A stretch of DNA of 53,973 bases from an uncultured Cellvibrio sp. (GTDB taxonomy: Bacteria; Pseudomonadota; Gammaproteobacteria; Pseudomonadales; Cellvibrionaceae): NCBI GenBank assembly GCA_946480695.1, contig CAMLKG010000031.1:1-53973 (forward strand), read 5' to 3'. The notes beneath the pieces are model-generated. The model saw only the letters and a list, made by a program, of their open reading frames with translations, was not told the DNA's origin and ran no database searches. This document shows, piece after piece, positions 44,389 to 53,415 of the stretch. The position numbers were made by a program, and so were the translations under genes. The stretch's first letter is position 1; every line of letters starts with the position of its first letter.

Positions 44389-45828
44389 TTATTGGTTGGA
44401 TGTAACAGCCGGATTAATACCCAGCCAATCGTCGATCCGTTTCTCCATATAGGGATAAAAAGGATTGGCGTTCAGGCGCTGGTTGGTGTCGGCAGCAATA
44501 ATCAATGTGTTTTTTTCGCCCCGCAGGTTCAGGTTGCCCAAGCGGATTCCGTAAAACTCCTGCTCGTCCGGTTCCAATCCGTAGATGGGATCATTGATGG
44601 GAAAGGGGAGGGCGATGTGGGAAAGGGAGTAGACGCCGCGCGGGAACTCCAAAGGCAAAGGCGTCTCAAGGTTTTCCAATGAACCGGCGGGACGTCGCCA
44701 TTCGCTGACCTGGTCCGTATCCGTATTGCTGTTGCCAATTTTCACCAGGTGGTAATTCAATCGCGAGGGTTCAAACAGGTCGGTAAATGTTTCGTTGCTA
44801 TCAGTGCGGATAATCGGTGCCAAATACCTATTGCGATTAATGTCAAAAATAATCAGTTCGCTGTTATTGTCGGGCAATGCGCGAAAAAAATATTTTGTAA
44901 TTGCATGGGTACTTACCGTTGAATCTACCAGGGATTGAAAGACGATACATGGGGGAAAATGCGCAAGGCCGTTCAATGTTTTAATCGCCTGGATTTTAAT
45001 TTGCAGATATTTAGTGAGTCGATGTGCTTGCCAGCCCGCATTCACCGTAAATGAATTGTATTTAAACGGGTTATATTCGGGGTCCAGGTTAAGCCAGCGT
45101 TTGGAGCCTAGCAGAGGTAAGCGACCGATTAATTCCAGGCTTTTACCGAAGCTTGCAAATTTGCTGACGCCCAACATGGGTGAAAGTAAAATCAATTTTT
45201 TGGGTTGCGGTAATCCCTGGTCTTTTCTTGCCTCCAGGGCGTAGTTGACTGCCAGTGCTGCACCGGTGGAATAACCGAGCAAATATAATTCCCGGTTGTC
45301 GCCCAACTGTTGTTGCAACTCATGCATGGCCAATTTTGCGATAGCTGCCCAATCTTCCCATTTTGCTGCCAATAAGCCTGTTGGTAATGTTCCATGGCCG
45401 GGTAAACGCGGCGCAATGACATAAAAACCTTGTTGCTGGAAATGCAACGCAAGGTTGCGCATGGAATAAGGCGAATCGCTTAACCCGTGCAACATCACCA
45501 CGCCGCCGCGAATTTTCTCCGGTTTCAATACAAAACTGCGATTCCAATTGCGGTGGTGATTCAGGGGATTAACCGGCGAGTCCACCTGGTAGCGGTATGC
45601 ATGCTGGTATTGGCTATCGGCCAGTGTTTGTTGCAATTGGGCGAATAAATGTGTTTCCTGGGCGAGGTAAGTTTCCCATTGATAGGATAAGGTGAGATCC
45701 TTGGTGGAAAACTCGCCTTTTAATGTAACGCGGTGCCAGGGACGGGTGCGTTTTAAACTGCTGAAACCAACCCATACCAAACCGCACAGAATTATTATTA
45801 TCACCAACAGGAAATATTGCATTAGCAT
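44389..45828 (-). CDS. Membrane-anchored alpha/beta hydrolase
   Basis: This 479-residue protein has an N-terminal membrane helix (~4-24) and an alpha/beta-hydrolase fold. The oxyanion strand is VVMLHGLSDSPYSMRN, the cap region RLPGHGTLP and the nucleophile elbow GYSTG (Ser187). These features resemble monoglyceride lipase/Serine aminopeptidase S33 proteins. A long C-terminal insertion is probably a specificity domain. It is a likely lipase or esterase facing the periplasm or membrane, substrate unknown. It lies downstream of no operon partner and is divergent from tatD. Confidence 0.8.
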   Translation of the reverse strand: MLMQYFLLVIIIILCGLVWVGFSSLKRTRPWHRVTLKGEFSTKDLTLSYQWETYLAQETHLFAQLQQTLADSQYQHAYRYQVDSPVNPLNHHRNWNRSFVLKPEKIRGGVVMLHGLSDSPYSMRNLALHFQQQGFYVIAPRLPGHGTLPTGLLAAKWEDWAAIAKLAMHELQQQLGDNRELYLLGYSTGAALAVNYALEARKDQGLPQPKKLILLSPMLGVSKFASFGKSLELIGRLPLLGSKRWLNLDPEYNPFKYNSFTVNAGWQAHRLTKYLQIKIQAIKTLNGLAHFPPCIVFQSLVDSTVSTHAITKYFFRALPDNNSELIIFDINRNRYLAPIIRTDSNETFTDLFEPSRLNYHLVKIGNSNTDTDQVSEWRRPAGSLENLETPLPLEFPRGVYSLSHIALPFPINDPIYGLEPDEQEFYGIRLGNLNLRGEKNTLIIAADTNQRLNANPFYPYMEKRIDDWLGINPAVTSNQ

Positions 45829-45887
45829 TTATCTTCTCATGATTTTTTTTACAAAATTCCATCATTGATTCAAAAGGGTAACCCCAA

Positions 45888-46691
45888 ATGCCGTTTTTTG
45901 ACAGCCATTGCCACTTTGATTTTGCCGACTTTGACAAAGACCGCAACCTGGTGTGGCAAAAAGCAATGGCGTTAGGCGTAAATGGTTTGGTCATACCGGG
46001 CGTCGAACCGGCACAATGGCCAAAAGCCCGGGCGTTAAGCCGCGAATTACCCGGATGCTATTTCGCATTGGGAATTCATCCCTGGTGGGCCGGCAAGATA
46101 GCCATAGATGCCGCCGCGCTGGAAGGTTATGCACAACAAATATCGCACATACTGGCCGAGGATAAAGCGAGCAATCAAACCCGGTGTGTTGCCATCGGTG
46201 AAGCGGGGTTGGATAAAACTATCGAAACGCCTTTGGAGCAGCAATTGGACCTGTTCAGTTGGCACATCGATTTAGCGAATCAATGTAAACTACCGTTAAT
46301 TATCCACAGTGTGCGAACCCATAACGAATTAATCGCGCATTGCAAAAAACACAAACCCTTGTATGGCGGGGTCGTGCACGCATTCAATGGCAGCTATGAA
46401 ACAGCAATGCAATTGATTGGTTTGGGATTTTATTTGGGTGTGGGCGGAACCATCAGTTACGAGCGCGCCCATAAAACCCGTACAACATTTGCGCGAGTGC
46501 CATTGGAATCGGTGCTGTTGGAATCAGATGCCCCGGATATGCCGCTGTGCGGGGAACAGGGGCAACGTAACACACCTGAAAATATTCCACGTATTGCACA
46601 GCTTTTCGCCGGGTTACGCGAAGAAAGCAGCGAAACAATCATGGCTTGTATGTGGGACAATAATCGTCGCTTGTTTGGCGTGCCCTGGTAA
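45888..46691 (+). CDS. TatD family metal-dependent hydrolase (YjjV-like)
   Basis: This 267-residue TIM-barrel hydrolase has the start motif FDSHCHFDF, then GEAGLD, IIHSVRTHNE, HAFNGS and LLESDAPDMP. These supply the metal-binding His, Glu and Asp residues of the TatD/YjjV group. Such enzymes are 3'-5' DNases or deoxyribonuclease-like quality-control enzymes. The length is usual for the family. About 90 bases separate it from the SufE-type gene downstream, which may be co-transcribed. Confidence 0.93.
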   Translation: MPFFDSHCHFDFADFDKDRNLVWQKAMALGVNGLVIPGVEPAQWPKARALSRELPGCYFALGIHPWWAGKIAIDAAALEGYAQQISHILAEDKASNQTRCVAIGEAGLDKTIETPLEQQLDLFSWHIDLANQCKLPLIIHSVRTHNELIAHCKKHKPLYGGVVHAFNGSYETAMQLIGLGFYLGVGGTISYERAHKTRTTFARVPLESVLLESDAPDMPLCGEQGQRNTPENIPRIAQLFAGLREESSETIMACMWDNNRRLFGVPW

Positions 46692-46780
46692 TTGTTTCCA
46701 AACTAATAAGCGGCGATTGGCATTGCGTTTGGCGCCGCGTTTAATGCACACCTGTTGTGCCTTATTAAATAGGCAATATT

Positions 46781-47188
46781 ATGCAGTACGACGATTTGTC
46801 CTCTATTTCCATTCCGCAATTGCTTGCTGCCGGCAATTGGCAGCAGCAATACAAATTGATTATCCAGTGGGGAAAATTGATTGGCACCAAGCCGGAATTA
46901 CGAATACCGGAAAACCTCATCCGCGGCTGCGAGTTTCCCGTGTGGCTGGCGTGTGAACAGCGTGAAGGAAAATTGACTTTCATCTTCGATGCTGACAGCA
47001 GTGTCATCAAAGGCCTGGTGTCGTTGTTGCTGGTGCAGCTTAACGGGCGCGCGTTAACCGAAATCAAAAATGTTGATTTGGAAGGAAACCTGCAAGGGCT
47101 GGGATTGGATAAACATTTAACCCCATCGCGCAATAATGGTTTTAAAGGAATCATTGCACGTATTGGCGAATTATTAGGTTCAGCTTGA
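46781..47188 (+). CDS. SufE/CsdE family sulfur acceptor
   Basis: This 135-residue protein carries the active Cys50 in RGCEFPVWL, the position that takes persulfide from a cysteine desulfurase (SufS or CsdA). The end and overall length fit CsdE better than SufE. No csdA desulfurase gene is adjacent, but the convergent next gene is tcdA (csdL), the known partner of the Csd system. The stop lies 7 bases from the tcdA stop, a compact convergent arrangement. It probably serves sulfur transfer linked to tRNA modification or Fe-S supply. Confidence 0.9.
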   Translation: MQYDDLSSISIPQLLAAGNWQQQYKLIIQWGKLIGTKPELRIPENLIRGCEFPVWLACEQREGKLTFIFDADSSVIKGLVSLLLVQLNGRALTEIKNVDLEGNLQGLGLDKHLTPSRNNGFKGIIARIGELLGSA

Positions 47189-47195
47189 ATTGGGT

Positions 47196-48005
47196 TTATG
47201 TAATGCGAGTCGTTTGCCTGCTAAGATAGCGCTCAATCGCCCGCGTTGCGGCCAGGAAACCAAAGGTGCCTGTCACCATCACACTGGAACCAAACCCGCC
47301 TGTGCAATCCAGCTTTACGCCCTCTTGGAGCGATTGCTTGGTTTGGCACACACTGCCATCGGGTTTCGGATAGACCATTTGCTCATCGGAATAAACCGCA
47401 TCCACACGAAATTTCCGGTTTCTATCGCGCGCAAAATTAAAATGGCGATACAGCTGGTGGCGGATCTTATGCAGCATCGGATCATTATGGGCGCGCGCAA
47501 GGTCATCCACTTTGACCCGTTGGGGGTCACGTTTGCCACCGGATGAACCCACCGTTACCAGCCGCAATTTCATGGCGGAACAATAAGCCACTAAGCGCGC
47601 TTTCAAATGGGCTGCGTCTATTGCATCGATAACCACATGGTGCTGCTTGCCAATGACATGATGGATGTTGTGCTCGTCGATGAAGTCCTCAACCGAATGG
47701 ATAATAATTTCCGGGTTGATATCGCGCAGGCGGGTGGTGATGATGTGGTTTTTGGAGTGCCCAACGGTGGATTGCAAGGCGTGGGATTGGCGGTTGGTGT
47801 TAGTCACACAGACCTCATCCATTTCAATTAAGGTGAGTTCTCCGACCCCCGAACGCGCCAGCGCCTCGGCCGCCCAGGTACCTACGCCACCGAGCCCAAT
47901 TACGGCAAAGTGCGCATTGGTCAAGGCGGGCAGGGCGTCCTGCCCATAAAGCCGGGCGATGCCGCCAAAACGTTGTAAATAAGCGTGGGTGACGGGTCTG
48001 GCCAT
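47196..48005 (-). CDS. tcdA: tRNA threonylcarbamoyladenosine dehydratase TcdA (CsdL)
   Basis: This 269-residue E1-like enzyme has the ATP-binding VIGLGGVGTWAAEAL and a conserved RQSHALQSTVG stretch. VTVGSSGGKRDP and the C-terminal GSSVMVTGTFG also fit the family. It makes the cyclic form of t6A37 in tRNAs reading ANN codons. The ATG at 48005 gives the family length (E. coli 268); in-frame codons to 48071 add an unlike N-terminus. It converges on the csdE-like gene. Confidence 0.95.
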   Translation of the reverse strand: MARPVTHAYLQRFGGIARLYGQDALPALTNAHFAVIGLGGVGTWAAEALARSGVGELTLIEMDEVCVTNTNRQSHALQSTVGHSKNHIITTRLRDINPEIIIHSVEDFIDEHNIHHVIGKQHHVVIDAIDAAHLKARLVAYCSAMKLRLVTVGSSGGKRDPQRVKVDDLARAHNDPMLHKIRHQLYRHFNFARDRNRKFRVDAVYSDEQMVYPKPDGSVCQTKQSLQEGVKLDCTGGFGSSVMVTGTFGFLAATRAIERYLSRQTTRIT

Positions 48006-48159
48006 AACTGCTATTCGATCCAGTGCAATAAAAAATGGCGGCTTTTTAACGGAGAAAAGTATAAATGACAAGTATATGCCGTTAATATCCTGAATTTAGT
48101 GTAGCTGCCACCAGGCGGCGTTAAAGCAAAGCGTGGTTAAAACTAGCCAGGGGCTCCGA

Positions 48160-48756
48160 ATGAAAAAACCTATCAATACCAACCCTAAAGTTGATGCTGT
48201 GTTAGCGAATGCTAAAAGCTGGCAGGGTGAATTCGAAAAATTGCGAGAAATTGCCCTGGGTTGTGGACTCACCGAAGCACTGAAATGGGGGCAACCTTGT
48301 TATACATTGGGAAAAGCCAATGTCGTATTAATCCATGGTTTCAAGGAATATTGTGCATTTCTGTTTTTTAAGGGGGCGCTATTGAAAGATCCCAAAGGGA
48401 TTTTGGTTCAGCAAACCGAAAATGTTCAGGCGGCGCGCCAGGTTCGTTTTACCAGCACACAGCAAATAGAAAAAATGAAAGGCACGCTGAAAACCTACAT
48501 CCGCGAAGCGATTGAAATTGAAAAAGCGGGGTTGAGTGTCCAATTCAAAAAAACGGAAGAATTTTCGATCCCTGGAGAGTTCCAGCGAAAATTGGATGAA
48601 AGCCCTGGTTTGAAGGAAGCGTTTGAAGCCCTAACCCCCGGGCGGCAACGCGCTTACCGGTTACACTTTTCCTCCGCCAGGCAGTCCAAAACCCGCGAAT
48701 CCAGAATTGAAAAATGTATTCCGCAAATTTTGGATGGCCTTGGTCTGAATGACTGA
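48160..48756 (+). CDS. YdeI/OmpD-associated family protein (DUF1801-type)
   Basis: This 198-residue cytoplasmic protein has an N-terminal DUF1801/YdhG-like domain (~15-120). Its phrases include LTEALKWGQPCYTL, VVLIHGFKEYCAFLFFKGALL and ARQVRFTS. A C-terminal OmdA-type helical part (~140-190) carries PGRQRAYRLHFSSARQSKTR. Bacillus YdeI is linked to cationic peptide resistance, but the biochemical role is unknown. AGGGG precedes the ATG at 48160, which I prefer to a GTG 27 bases upstream. It is monocistronic. Confidence 0.88.
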   Translation: MKKPINTNPKVDAVLANAKSWQGEFEKLREIALGCGLTEALKWGQPCYTLGKANVVLIHGFKEYCAFLFFKGALLKDPKGILVQQTENVQAARQVRFTSTQQIEKMKGTLKTYIREAIEIEKAGLSVQFKKTEEFSIPGEFQRKLDESPGLKEAFEALTPGRQRAYRLHFSSARQSKTRESRIEKCIPQILDGLGLND

Positions 48757-48822
48757 TGGCAGGCATATTTTTGGAATTCTGTCGGTTTGTTAAAACCGGC
48801 TTATTAAGAAATGGAATGGCAT

Positions 48823-50103
48823 TCAACCGACAAAAAACAAAATATCCTGCGCATGGGAAACCAAATATAACAGGCAACCTATGCAACCCCCCACAATTGT
48901 CCCGTTAATACGGATGTATTGCAGGTCCTTGCCGATGTTCAGTTCAATTTGACGGGACATTTCCCGGCTGTCCCAACCTTTTACTGTGTCCCTGATATGC
49001 GTAGTTAAAAACTGCGCAAAGTCAGGGGCCATTTTTTTAGCGGCGTCTTCCATATGCTGGTTAAGTGAATAGCGCAGGCTGGGATCTTCGGAAAGGGTCT
49101 TTCCCAACCATTCACCAGCGGCATTGATTTTCCGATGCAGGACTGAGTTCTCATCATTACAGTCGCGTTTAATCCAATCTTTCATGTCGCGCCACAGGGC
49201 GGACATGTAACCGTTAAATGTTTCATCGTTTTTCAGGTAGTGTTTTATTTCTTCAGCCTTGGCATGGAATTCAGGATCGGTTTTTAATTTTTCGATGAAT
49301 TCGGTTGTATAACTATCAAATTTAATTCTGAGCGGGTGCTCCGGGTTCTCATTGATCTCATCGAGTAAACGGCTCGCGGCTTTAACGGCAATGTCCGCAC
49401 CCGTCTTGCCAATCCATCCGGAAGGCACAATCTTCTCTGCCACCGGATGTTCTTCTTTAAGCCAGTTCACAATACCTTCGGCAATAAATGCCTGGGTTTC
49501 CTCTTCGCGCAAAATGGATGCGAATTGGTTGATACCTTCGTTCAGTAAGGACTGGTGCCGCTTATTTTTAGTCATCACTTCCAATAGCATTCCCGCTGAA
49601 CCGGATAGATCTGTTTTGTCCAGCATCGCGTGAATCGCTTTGGTCATAAATTTCTGTACCGCGGCATCCTCAATAAAATCCAGGGTGCCGGAAATGAGCT
49701 TTATCAGGTAACTCCCCAATTTTTGCGTATTGGCCGGTGTATTTAGCCAATCCGTGGCTTTTTGCGCGGGGTCGTGTTTTTCGATCAGCGCAACCAGTGA
49801 ATCCACATCGAGGAATTTGTCGCGCACAAAAATGGCGAGGTTATCAGCAATTTTTTCTTTATTTTTAGGAATAATTTCAGTGTGGGAGGAAACGATTGGA
49901 ATGGGTACGCGTTTAAACAATGCAACCACTGCAAACCAATCGGCAAGCGCACCGACCATTGCTGCTTCAGAAATGGCCCGCATCAAACCAACCCACCATC
50001 GATCCGCCGGTAAAAACAACGTGGAAGTAAAAATAAACGCGGCAAATAATAGAAAATACAGTGCGAGGCGTTTGGATTTCCGTAATTCAATTTCTTTAGT
50101 CAT
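48823..50103 (-). CDS. DUF445 family membrane protein
   Basis: This 426-residue protein has two N-terminal membrane helices (about 12-32 and 390-420 at the far end). The conserved DUF445 phrase AMVGALADWFAVVALFKR is followed by PIVSSHTEIIP. A long helical, mostly cytoplasmic middle follows. The family is broad and functionally unassigned. I chose the ATG at 50103 on family similarity (MTKEIELRKSKRLA); ATG at 50118 and GTG at 50142 are alternatives and none has a clear ribosome-binding site. No operon partner is seen. Confidence 0.85.
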   Translation of the reverse strand: MTKEIELRKSKRLALYFLLFAAFIFTSTLFLPADRWWVGLMRAISEAAMVGALADWFAVVALFKRVPIPIVSSHTEIIPKNKEKIADNLAIFVRDKFLDVDSLVALIEKHDPAQKATDWLNTPANTQKLGSYLIKLISGTLDFIEDAAVQKFMTKAIHAMLDKTDLSGSAGMLLEVMTKNKRHQSLLNEGINQFASILREEETQAFIAEGIVNWLKEEHPVAEKIVPSGWIGKTGADIAVKAASRLLDEINENPEHPLRIKFDSYTTEFIEKLKTDPEFHAKAEEIKHYLKNDETFNGYMSALWRDMKDWIKRDCNDENSVLHRKINAAGEWLGKTLSEDPSLRYSLNQHMEDAAKKMAPDFAQFLTTHIRDTVKGWDSREMSRQIELNIGKDLQYIRINGTIVGGCIGCLLYLVSHAQDILFFVG

Positions 50104-50196
50104 TGAGGGCAGGCTCATATTGGTTGATACCAGGTATATCACCGGATTATCCCTATAGCCCGCGCTGCCCTCAATAGCTAATCCATTGATGGCGTC

Positions 50197-51042
50197 TTAT
50201 GCCTGCTGCTCCGGTAACATGACCATCCAGCCAACACCGAATTGGTCTGTAACCTGGCCATAGAGCGGGGACCAGAATGTTTTTGCCAGTGGCATATCAA
50301 CATTGCCGCCGGTCGCCAATGCATCAAAAACCCTGTGCGCTTCTTCTGCGGTCTGAAGGGTCAGGGTTAGGCGAAAGCCGCTAAAGCGTGTAGCGTCATC
50401 GCAGCCATCGGAAGCCAAAATGTTTACGTCGCCCAGGGTAAAGTCAGCATGCATAATCTTGTTTTCGAAACCTTGCTGCAACATACCTTCGGGAACAGGG
50501 TCCGGGCTCTGGTTAAAACGCAGCAGCATATTAATTTTCGCGCCCAGGTGTTGCTGGTAGAAATTCAACGCTTCTTCACAACGTCCCGAGAAGAATAAAT
50601 AATTGTTAACCTTCGCCTGGCGAAGCGCGATAGTTTGGCGTAAATGTTCTTCCTGTGCCGCTGCCTTGCCTTGCGGGTCCGCTTGGGCAAAATCTTCCAT
50701 GGTATAAAAAGTGCGGATTTCAATATCTGAATCTTCTTCCATGGGGTTGGGGCATTTTTTAACCCATTCTACCGCTTCCTCCATTGATGCTACATTCCAG
50801 ATCCAATAGCCGGCGATCAACTCATTGGTTTCGGTGAAGGGCCCGGTAGTAACGATGCGCTTGCCCCCGCTGAACCTTACCCTTAGGCCTTCACTGCTTG
50901 GCTTAAGCCCATCGCCGGACTCCATAATACCGGCCTTGACCAATTCTTCATTAAAGTTTCCCATGGCGGTCAATAACTCCTCGCTGGGCATTTTTCCGGC
51001 TTCTGAACTGGGTGATGCTTTGACAATAACCATAACTTTCAT
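50197..51042 (-). CDS. YCII-domain and PhnB/VOC-domain fusion protein
   Basis: This 281-residue protein has an N-terminal YCII-related domain (~1-115, with GPFTETNELIAGYWIW and VEWVKKCPNP). A short helical linker (~118-140) and a C-terminal VOC domain of the PhnB-like type (~142-281, with YLFFSGRCEEALNFYQQHLG, HADFTLGD and DQFGVGWMVMLP) follow. Both are often encoded as separate genes, and both are of uncertain substrate. AAGGAG with 7-base spacing fixes the ATG at 51042. The upstream extension to 51174 lacks a site. It may belong with the nearby stress genes. Confidence 0.88.
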   Translation of the reverse strand: MKVMVIVKASPSSEAGKMPSEELLTAMGNFNEELVKAGIMESGDGLKPSSEGLRVRFSGGKRIVTTGPFTETNELIAGYWIWNVASMEEAVEWVKKCPNPMEEDSDIEIRTFYTMEDFAQADPQGKAAAQEEHLRQTIALRQAKVNNYLFFSGRCEEALNFYQQHLGAKINMLLRFNQSPDPVPEGMLQQGFENKIMHADFTLGDVNILASDGCDDATRFSGFRLTLTLQTAEEAHRVFDALATGGNVDMPLAKTFWSPLYGQVTDQFGVGWMVMLPEQQA

Positions 51043-51317
51043 AAGGTTGCTCCTTGATTGGAAGGGGTTTGATGTATTTGCATTAACTAGTCGCTCTACT
51101 GCCGGCTGAATCGACAAGCAGGAAGAAATTTTTTTCATCTTTGTAATAGGTGCCAACCTGGCCATGGGGAACAAATTATAGTCAGCATCGGGGATGTTTA
51201 AAAATGCGAGGGGATTCCCAAACTGCTTTGCCAGTATATAGGAAGCGAATAGACGAATTGGGATGCGGTTAAGGAGGTTGTGGTTTAAAAATAAAATTTA
51301 TGTATATAAATGCTTGG

Positions 51318-51359
51318 AAAAGATAAACCATGGCTGTGAGGGACAGGCATGGTTTATCT
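51318..51359 (-). terminator. Intrinsic terminator of the KGG gene
   Basis: A perfect 12-base stem (agataaaccatg 51321-51332 with 51348-51359) contains a nested four-pair stem in its loop and is followed on the minus strand by four T (51318-51321). It lies about 20 bases after the KGG gene stop. Confidence 0.7.
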
Positions 51360-51381
51360 GGTTCAGAACAATCAGTAAATT

Positions 51382-51702
51382 TTACTCGTCCTGATTATCG
51401 CCTTTATGGCTGTTTTGTCCACCTTTACGTCCTGCCTCAGCGGCGCGTTCCGGATCGTTTTTGAAATTACCGCCACTGACTTGACCGCCTTTGTGGCCGG
51501 CTTCAGCAGCACGCTCCGGATCGTTTTTAAAGTTACCGCCACTTACTTGCCCACCTTTGTGGCCAGCTTCAGCGGCACGCTCCGGATCGTTTTTAAAATT
51601 ACCACCACTTACCTGGCCGCCTTTTTTGCCCGCTTCAGAAGCGAGTTCCGGATTGCTGGCGAAGCCCCTGTTTTCTGTGCCGGATTTTTGTGTCTGTGCC
51701 AT
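51382..51702 (-). CDS. KGG-repeat stress protein (GsiB/YciG/Con-10-like)
   Basis: This 106-residue, highly hydrophilic protein has three near-identical 22-residue repeats (residues 27-92). Each contains KGGQVSGGNFKNDPERAAEA, with a degenerate first copy before them. KGG proteins are general-stress, hydrophilin-like factors (B. subtilis GsiB, E. coli YciG). It probably protects proteins during desiccation or osmotic stress. AGAGGAA precedes the ATG. The repeats are nearly identical at the DNA level (66 bases each), so copy number can change by slippage or recombination. Confidence 0.93.
   Translation of the reverse strand: MAQTQKSGTENRGFASNPELASEAGKKGGQVSGGNFKNDPERAAEAGHKGGQVSGGNFKNDPERAAEAGHKGGQVSGGNFKNDPERAAEAGRKGGQNSHKGDNQDE
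51427..51624 (-). repeat. Three 66-base tandem repeats inside the KGG gene
   Basis: The three codon-phase copies differ at few positions, mostly third bases. They encode residues 27-92. Confidence 0.85.
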
Positions 51703-52142
51703 TTTGAAATTCCTCTTGCGTTAAATTGGTCAATCGTTTATGTCTGTTCAAGGTTGCGTGTTACAGACGTAACTTATAGGAAACATTAAAAGCGAAAAGT
51801 TCGATAAAAAATTAAATTTCTTTGAAAATGTATTTATAAATTCGCTTCGCTTTGATGGTTAATAATTTAATTTTAATTTATTTTTCTACAAATTTTTAAG
51901 TTAATAAATATGCTTCGCTTGTGCTATCTACATCATCCTATTTAAATAATTAATTTTTTATGTATGCTGCGAATCTCCTTGGCCTATCGCCTAAATAATT
52001 TTTTGATAATTAAAGCCGCGTTGCGTGCGGTATTGCTTGATAATTTAATTTTAATATTTTTTTGTTAATAAGATTTTTTAGCGGCGGATTACTGCAACTG
52101 GATATGGCATAAATAATCGCTGCGCATATGGATATATATCGG
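51703..52142. other. AT-rich intergenic region with repeated motif
   Basis: About 440 bases of very AT-rich sequence. taatttaattttaat occurs twice, near 51864 and 52040, about 175 bases apart. No gene, tRNA or terminator is clear. It holds the promoter of the KGG gene on the minus strand. Confidence 0.45.
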
Positions 52143-52433
52143 TTAATTATCGCTGGGTTTTTCATCCAGCTTTTCAATGAATGGCTGTAGGCGGGGGTCA
52201 TTGGATCGAATTATTTTTTGCGCATGGCTATGTGCACGCTCAAATAATTCGACATGGTTTTCGGGAGATAGGTCCTTACATTCCTCATCCTCGCGGAGGG
52301 GCTCGGAGCCTTCGCCAATGACAACTGAAAAGCGGGATTCATTAAAGGGCACTAAAACAGAATAGATAATTCCATTGAAGAGCTTGGTTTCAACGGGATG
52401 ATACTGTGAAGCGGGTTTGTTATCTTCAGTCAT
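52143..52433 (-). CDS. Small hypothetical protein (96 aa)
   Basis: This 96-residue acidic soluble protein contains GIIYSVLVPFNESRFSVVIG (beta-rich) followed by a helical end (ENHVELFERAHSHAQKII). I know no family. The ATG at 52433 has GGAAAAAAA upstream; in-frame codons to 52526 are less protein-like. It lies between the KGG gene and a hemerythrin gene on the same strand, about 130 bases after the latter, and may share their stress control. Confidence 0.55.
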   Translation of the reverse strand: MTEDNKPASQYHPVETKLFNGIIYSVLVPFNESRFSVVIGEGSEPLREDEECKDLSPENHVELFERAHSHAQKIIRSNDPRLQPFIEKLDEKPSDN

Positions 52434-52564
52434 TTTTTTTCCAAATATAATGGGATAGCCATACGGCTGGCTCCAGGGTTTTGCCTTGGGTGATCGCTGG
52501 TAATGTTTTAAGAGGGCAGCGGGCACCTCAACATGCCCGCTAATTGAATGATGTAGATGGGGTT

Positions 52565-53053
52565 TCAGGACATTTGGGTCATTAACTCTTCTTTCCGTAT
52601 AGCCAATTGTTCTCCTAGCTCCATAAGGTCAAGTTTGCTTTCCTTTACCTTGGGGAAAATTTCATTTTGCTCTTCCTTGACGTGGTGTTTTACGTACTCG
52701 GAAAGCACCGTAACCTTGGCTTCGTAAAGCTCACTATCCGCTTCAGTATCCACAATTTGGGCAATGAGGTACTTTAATGTATCGTGCTCAACGCGCGCCT
52801 CGGGAATCAGCGTCTTGTCTTTAAGTGCGCGCTGTACTGCGGGATAAAAAATTTCTTCTTCGATCTGGGCGTGGATGGTGAGTTCCATACAAATTTGCGC
52901 GACCAGTGTTTTCTTTTTACTGCTTCCGCGTGCAGACTCGAATTGTTCAAATAAATCATTTACCAGTTTGTGGTCGGCCCTGAGAAGCTTTATAGCGTCT
53001 TGCATCTGCGACATGGGTTCTTCAATGGGTATTTTCTTAGCTGCATTAGCCAT
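52565..53053 (-). CDS. Hemerythrin HHE-domain protein
   Basis: This 162-residue four-helix protein has the di-iron ligands of bacterial hemerythrins: His28, His61 with Glu65 (HAQIEEE), His90 (EHDTL), His124 and Glu128 (HHVKEEQNE). It should bind oxygen or nitric oxide, or act in iron and redox stress. AGGAGAATAAA precedes the ATG. It belongs with the KGG and DUF892 genes as a stress cluster, though the DUF892 gene is on the other strand. Confidence 0.93.
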   Translation of the reverse strand: MANAAKKIPIEEPMSQMQDAIKLLRADHKLVNDLFEQFESARGSSKKKTLVAQICMELTIHAQIEEEIFYPAVQRALKDKTLIPEARVEHDTLKYLIAQIVDTEADSELYEAKVTVLSEYVKHHVKEEQNEIFPKVKESKLDLMELGEQLAIRKEELMTQMS

Positions 53054-53415
53054 TTTATTCTCCTGGAATTAATTTTGGTTGCGTGATTTATGACGCCCTG
53101 TTTTCGAATTAGTTTTAAAAATAAATTTTTTTTATTGTATTTTTACAATTCCTTTGATTTATTTTTTATGGTGTTTGGTGCATCCGATGTAAAATTTTCA
53201 ATACTTGTTGGTTGGTCAACATCGATCATCAGTATTGATGCGTCAGCTATTACCGATTCGGTTACTTTTTAGATTTACTTTTTATTAAATAGTTACTGGA
53301 TATACTAAAGGAAATGGATATGCATCTTAATCCCTTCCTTAAAATTGAAAATAGACTGGTATTCAAATTGCATTGATAAAAACAGTTGACCTCACATCCA
53401 TTAAGGAGCCATAAA
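53054..53415. other. Divergent AT-rich promoter region
   Basis: 362 bases lie between hemerythrin and DUF892 genes. A 20-codon frame at 53314-53376 has AAGGA before it but no recognisable product, and is not called. TATACT at about 53300 could be a -10 box for the DUF892 gene, without a matching -35. Nothing else is seen. Confidence 0.4.

Noticed and set aside
51427..51624. Tandem repeats considered as a CRISPR array.
   Set aside because: Repeats are contiguous without spacers, in phase with the KGG reading frame.
53314..53376. 20-codon ORF before the DUF892 gene.
   Set aside because: Too short and unlike known peptides, despite an AAGGA upstream.
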